From Sphingomonadales bacterium (GTDB taxonomy: Bacteria > Pseudomonadota > Alphaproteobacteria > Sphingomonadales > Sphingomonadaceae), in assembly GCA_027489295.1 (NCBI GenBank), contig JAIYAA010000364.1:1-15503 (forward strand): DNA of 15,503 nt, in the 5' to 3' direction. Below, in pieces: positions 12,814 through 15,503 of this stretch. Position numbers and translations under genes: made by a program. The notes beneath the pieces were generated by a model. That model was not told the origin of the DNA and made no database searches. It worked only from the letters and a program-made list of their open reading frames with translations. Each line of letters starts with the position of its first letter. The stretch's first letter is position 1.

Positions 12814-13916
12814 AGCACGCTTTCGTCCGCGGTCGGATAGTCGGTATAGCCCTCGGCGCCGCCGACATAGAACAGCTCCTCGCGCTGCGGGTTGAGCGGA
12901 AGCCCCTCGCGCAGGCGGCGCGGCAGATCGGGGTTGGCGAGGAAGGTCCGGCCAAAGGCGATCGCATCGGCCTCGCCCGCGTCGAGCGCCGCTTGCGCGC
13001 TCTCTGCGTCATAGTCCGAGTTGAGCGCCAGCACTCCGTGGTACACCTTGCGCATCACTGGATGGATCGGCGGCTGGTCGGGCTCGCCCCGGCTGCCGCC
13101 GGGACGCGGCTCGCGCATCTCGAGGAAGGCCACGCCGATATCGTCGAGCGCGGCCGCTGCCGCTTCGAACAGCGGCACCGGGTTGCTGTCGTTGACGCCC
13201 TGCACCTCGCCATTGGGCGAGAGGCGCACGCCGGTGCGCTCCGCACCGATCGTGTCCACCACGCGCTGGCTCACCTCGCGGAGCAGGCGGATGCGGTTCT
13301 CGATGGAGCCGCCATATTCGTCCTCGCGGAAGTTCGCGTTGTCGCGCAGGAACTGGTCGATCAGATAGCCATTGGCGGCGTGGATTTGCACCCCGTCGAA
13401 GCCGGCGCGGATCGCGTTCTGGGCGGCGCGTTCATAATCGGCGAGGATGCCGGGGATCTCGTCGGTCCGCAGCGGGCGGGCCTGGGTGTAGGGGCGCTTG
13501 ATCTCGCCCGAATCCTCCGCCGGATAGGTGCGGACCTCACCAGGTGCCGTCGTCGCCGACGCCGAAACCGGCGGCTCGCCGCCGAGGAAGTCCGAATGGA
13601 CCAGCCGGCCCATGTGCCAGAGCTGGGAGACGATCTTGCCGCCGGCTTCGTGCACCGCCGCGGTGATCGGCTTCCACGCCTCGACCTGCTCGTCGCTCCA
13701 GATGCCGGGGGCATAGGCCCAGCCAAGACCCTGCTGGCTGATGCCGGTCGCCTCGGTGATGATCAGGCCGGCGCTGGCGCGCTGGCGATAATAGTCGGCC
13801 ATGATCGGCGTCGGCACATGGCCGCGAGTCGATCGCCCGCGGGTCAGCGGCGACATCCACACGCGATTGGCGGCGTGGATCGCGCCGAATTGAATCGGAT
13901 CGAACAGGCTGGGCAT
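12801..13916 (-). CDS. Alkene reductase, Old Yellow Enzyme family (NemA-like)
   Basis: A 371-residue FMN-dependent oxidoreductase with TIM-barrel fold. Members use NADPH or NADH to reduce activated C=C bonds (enones, N-ethylmaleimide) or nitro groups. FMN and substrate motifs are all present: SPLTRGR (22-28), IITEATGIS (52-60), QLWHMGR (98-104), IHAANGYLIDQFL (178-190) with the substrate-binding pair H179 and N182 and the proton donor Y184, and YGGSIENRIR (201-210). The 'FGRTFLANPDLP' block near the C-terminus binds the FMN phosphate. The start is the ATG at 13916, with GAGGGA about eight bases upstream. The gene is divergent from the EamA permease across 55 bp; whether they are co-regulated is unknown. 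The natural substrate is unknown. Confidence 0.94.
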   Translation of the reverse strand: MPSLFDPIQFGAIHAANRVWMSPLTRGRSTRGHVPTPIMADYYRQRASAGLIITEATGISQQGLGWAYAPGIWSDEQVEAWKPITAAVHEAGGKIVSQLWHMGRLVHSDFLGGEPPVSASATTAPGEVRTYPAEDSGEIKRPYTQARPLRTDEIPGILADYERAAQNAIRAGFDGVQIHAANGYLIDQFLRDNANFREDEYGGSIENRIRLLREVSQRVVDTIGAERTGVRLSPNGEVQGVNDSNPVPLFEAAAAALDDIGVAFLEMREPRPGGSRGEPDQPPIHPVMRKVYHGVLALNSDYDAESAQAALDAGEADAIAFGRTFLANPDLPRRLREGLPLNPQREELFYVGGAEGYTDYPTADESVLQSA

Positions 13917-13971
13917 TGATATTCCCTCATGCTGTTTGTGACTTCGCACAGATAGGGCGCTACAGGGCGCC

Positions 13972-14877
13972 ATGCACCGCAACGCACCGACAACAAAAAC
14001 TTCCCCAGCGCGAAGCCATGTTGCGACCGCGCTCATCGCGGCGCTGATCGCCAACACCGCGCTCGCCACCGGCCCGCTGTTCGTGCGGATGGCGGATGTG
14101 GGACCCGTGTCCGCCGCGTTCTGGCGGCTGATCATCGCCACACCGATCCTGTTCGCCGCCGCCACCGCGATGGGGGAGAAGCCGATTGCCGCGGGACGCG
14201 GGCGGTGGTGGATTCTCGCCATCGCCGGCGTGGTTTTCGCGCTGGACCTCGCCAGCTGGCACATCGGCATCGTCCGCACGACGCTGGCCAACTCCACCCT
14301 GTTCGGCAATTCCGCATCGCTGATCTTCCCGATCTACGGCTTCGTCGTCGCGCGCGCCTGGCCGAGCAAGATGCAGGGCGCGGCGCTGCTGCTGGCGGCG
14401 GTCGGCGGCGCGCTGCTGCTCGGGCGTTCGGCCGAGCTCTCGTCGCGGCATCTGGCGGGCGACCTGTTCTGTCTCGCCGCGGGCGTGTTCTACGCGGTCT
14501 ATTTCGCGCTGATGGCGCGAGTGCGCGTGTCGCTCGGCCCCGTGCCGGCACTGGCCCTGTCCTCGCTCGCCACGATCCCGCCGCTGCTGGTGATCGCGCT
14601 GGCGATGGGCGAGCAGATCGTGCCGCACCTCTGGTGGCCGCTGCTCGCGCTCGCCATCGTCAGCCAGCTGATCGGGCAGGGGTGCATGATCTACGCGCTC
14701 GGCCATCTGTCGCCGCTGGTGATCGGCATCGCGCTGCTGGTGCAGCCGGCGGTGGGCGCCGCCCTCGGCTGGTTCATCTTCGACGAGCGGCTGGCTGCGG
14801 CCGATCTGTTCGGGGCGGCGCTGGTCGCCGCGGCGCTGGTGCTGGTCCGCCAGGGCGCGGTACGGCCGAAGGGGTAG
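13972..14877 (+). CDS. EamA/DMT superfamily permease
   Basis: A 301-residue inner-membrane protein with about ten hydrophobic helices arranged as two EamA repeats, the drug/metabolite transporter layout. Family features include ATGPLFVRMADVGPVSAAFWRL (32-53, the first helix and the 'P..aa..R' region), NSASLIFPIYGFVVARAW (109-126) and, in the second repeat, LVQPAVGAALGWFIFDERLA (260-279), where 'P-x-x-x-x-x-x-x-x-x-x-E' is typical. It probably exports a metabolite or amino acid derivative, but the substrate cannot be read. The ATG at 13972 has no Shine-Dalgarno; a TACAGG box ends five bases upstream. It ends 45 nt before the COQ9-family gene on the same strand. Confidence 0.9.
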   Translation: MHRNAPTTKTSPARSHVATALIAALIANTALATGPLFVRMADVGPVSAAFWRLIIATPILFAAATAMGEKPIAAGRGRWWILAIAGVVFALDLASWHIGIVRTTLANSTLFGNSASLIFPIYGFVVARAWPSKMQGAALLLAAVGGALLLGRSAELSSRHLAGDLFCLAAGVFYAVYFALMARVRVSLGPVPALALSSLATIPPLLVIALAMGEQIVPHLWWPLLALAIVSQLIGQGCMIYALGHLSPLVIGIALLVQPAVGAALGWFIFDERLAAADLFGAALVAAALVLVRQGAVRPKG

Positions 14878-14887
14878 ACGCCAGCGG

Positions 14888-14916
14888 TTGCCCGGCCGCG
14901 GCTTCGCGCCTAGATC
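14888..14916 (+). promoter_or_regulatory. Candidate leaderless promoter of the COQ9-family gene
   Basis: TTGCCC (14888-14893), a 17-bp spacer and TAGATC (14911-14916) are followed by six bases and the ATG at 14923, so the transcript should begin at or beside the start codon. No Shine-Dalgarno is present. A short inverted repeat, GCGCC (14906-14910) with GGCGC (14918-14922), brackets the -10 box. Confidence 0.5.
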
Positions 14917-14922
14917 AGGCGC

Positions 14923-15503
14923 ATGGATCTCGCCGACGCCACCCTCGATGAACTGCGCGCGGCGCTCGCCCCGTCGCTTGCCGCCAACGCCGCCTTCGAC
15001 GGCTGGAACGCGCGCGCGCTCGACGCCACCGCCGACGGCATGGGGGTCGACCGCGACGTGGCGCGGCTCGCCTTCTCGGACGGTCCGCTGGCGATGATCG
15101 ACGCCTGGTTCGCACATATCGACCGTGCGATGCTGGACGAGCTTTCGCTCGAGACGCTGGCGGGGATGAAGATCCGCGCGCGCATCACAGCGCTGGTCGG
15201 GGCGCGGCTGGCGCTGCTGGCGCCGTATCGCGACGCGTTGCGCCGGGCGCTGGCGATCCTCGCCATGCCGCAGAATCTGGGCCGGGCGAGCAAGCTCGGC
15301 TGGCGCGCGGCGGATGCGATGTGGCGCGCGGCGGGCGACACCACGACCGATTACAACCATTATACCAAGCGGATGACGCTCGGCAGCGTCTATGCCGCGA
15401 CCATCGCCGTGTTCGTGCAGGACGAGAGCGAGGACTGGGCGGATACCCGCGCCTTTCTCGGCCGCCGGATCGAGGGCATCATGCGGTTCGAAAAGGCCAA
15501 GGC
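14923..15503 (+). CDS. COQ9 family protein (partial, C-terminus beyond window)
   Basis: The first 193 residues are visible; the frame is open to the right edge. COQ9 proteins bind lipids and support the COQ7-type hydroxylation step of ubiquinone synthesis at the membrane; alphaproteobacteria carry mitochondrial-type homologues. The strongest signature is DYNHYTKRMTLGSVYAAT (about 142-159) followed by VFVQDESEDWADTRAFLGRR (162-181), which is nearly diagnostic. Upstream, LAFSDGPLAMIDAWFAHID and KIRARITALVGARLALLAPY fit the TetR-like helical fold of the family. Little of the C-terminal lipid-binding end should be missing, judged by the usual length of about 210 residues. The ATG at 14923 is supported by the leaderless promoter geometry. 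Whether iron-uptake or other ubiquinone genes follow cannot be seen. Confidence 0.93.
   Translation, partial: MDLADATLDELRAALAPSLAANAAFDGWNARALDATADGMGVDRDVARLAFSDGPLAMIDAWFAHIDRAMLDELSLETLAGMKIRARITALVGARLALLAPYRDALRRALAILAMPQNLGRASKLGWRAADAMWRAAGDTTTDYNHYTKRMTLGSVYAATIAVFVQDESEDWADTRAFLGRRIEGIMRFEKAK

Noticed and set aside
13917..14309. N-terminal extension of the ene-reductase
   Set aside because: The added sequence overlaps the divergent EamA gene and lacks family similarity; the ATG at 13916 gives the standard OYE length and start.
13960..15360. Long minus-strand open frame (466 codons) opposite the EamA and COQ9 genes
   Set aside because: The composition is Arg/Gln/His-rich low complexity, typical of antisense of high-GC genes, and both genes on the plus strand are well supported.

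Overview
The window is a stretch of high-GC alphaproteobacterial chromosome, most likely from Sphingomonas or a close relative. The evidence is a COQ9-family gene, a RibB protein fused to a dead GTP cyclohydrolase II-like domain, a proline-rich TonB-like protein, a short zinc-less glutamyl-tRNA synthetase, and GC-rich 'CCCCTCC...GGAGGGG' intergenic palindromes. I see no transposase, integrase, CRISPR array, rRNA or phage gene. Codon use looks even throughout, apart from one palindrome-rich in-frame insert near 12416-12536.

Left part (1-2353). Three genes run leftward: the start of a DUF4269 nucleotidyltransferase-like protein (cut by the window edge), rlmE (23S rRNA 2'-O-methyltransferase) and a Ppx/GppA-type phosphatase. 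The ppx and rlmE genes are 30 nt apart and probably share an operon. A terminator-like hairpin separates rlmE from the DUF4269 gene. A tRNA-Gln(CUG) gene with a good -35/-10 promoter points right.

Middle-left (2551-6039). A leftward two-gene unit encodes an ABM-fold monooxygenase-like protein whose stop overlaps the start of an MFS transporter (ATGA). Divergent from it is a TauE/SafE-type permease. This converges on prs (PRPP synthase) across a pair of inverted, near-identical 32-nt palindromic repeats.

Middle-right (6121-12813). From a divergent promoter pair with prs, gltX runs right, followed by a TonB-like gene with its own candidate promoter and a strong 13-bp terminator-like hairpin. 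Then comes a tightly packed seven-gene unit: small membrane/coiled-coil protein, ribD, ribE, ribBX, ribH, a GNAT acetyltransferase and a small membrane protein. Five junctions overlap by 1 to 14 nt and the last has a 4-nt gap. Together the rib genes cover the pyrimidine deaminase/reductase, DHBP synthase, lumazine synthase and riboflavin synthase steps. A working GTP cyclohydrolase II is not encoded here, because the C-terminal domain of the RibB protein has lost its metal ligands. prs supplies PRPP for the purine (GTP) synthesis that feeds this pathway, but that link is only metabolic.

Right part (12801-15503). An Old Yellow Enzyme-type ene-reductase runs left, overlapping tail-to-tail with the preceding gene by 13 bp. 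It is divergent from an EamA/DMT permease. Last is a COQ9-family gene (ubiquinone biosynthesis), cut by the right edge.

Several start codons lie only about six bases downstream of a plausible -10 box that is itself 16-17 bp from a TTGCNN -35 box (the ABM gene, gltX and COQ9). This suggests leaderless transcripts and is one of the more useful regulatory observations here. Overall the region looks like ordinary housekeeping chromosome. The items most worth a second look are the degenerate RibBX domain, the uncharacterised partners locked into the rib operon, the palindromic in-frame insert and the leaderless promoter geometry.
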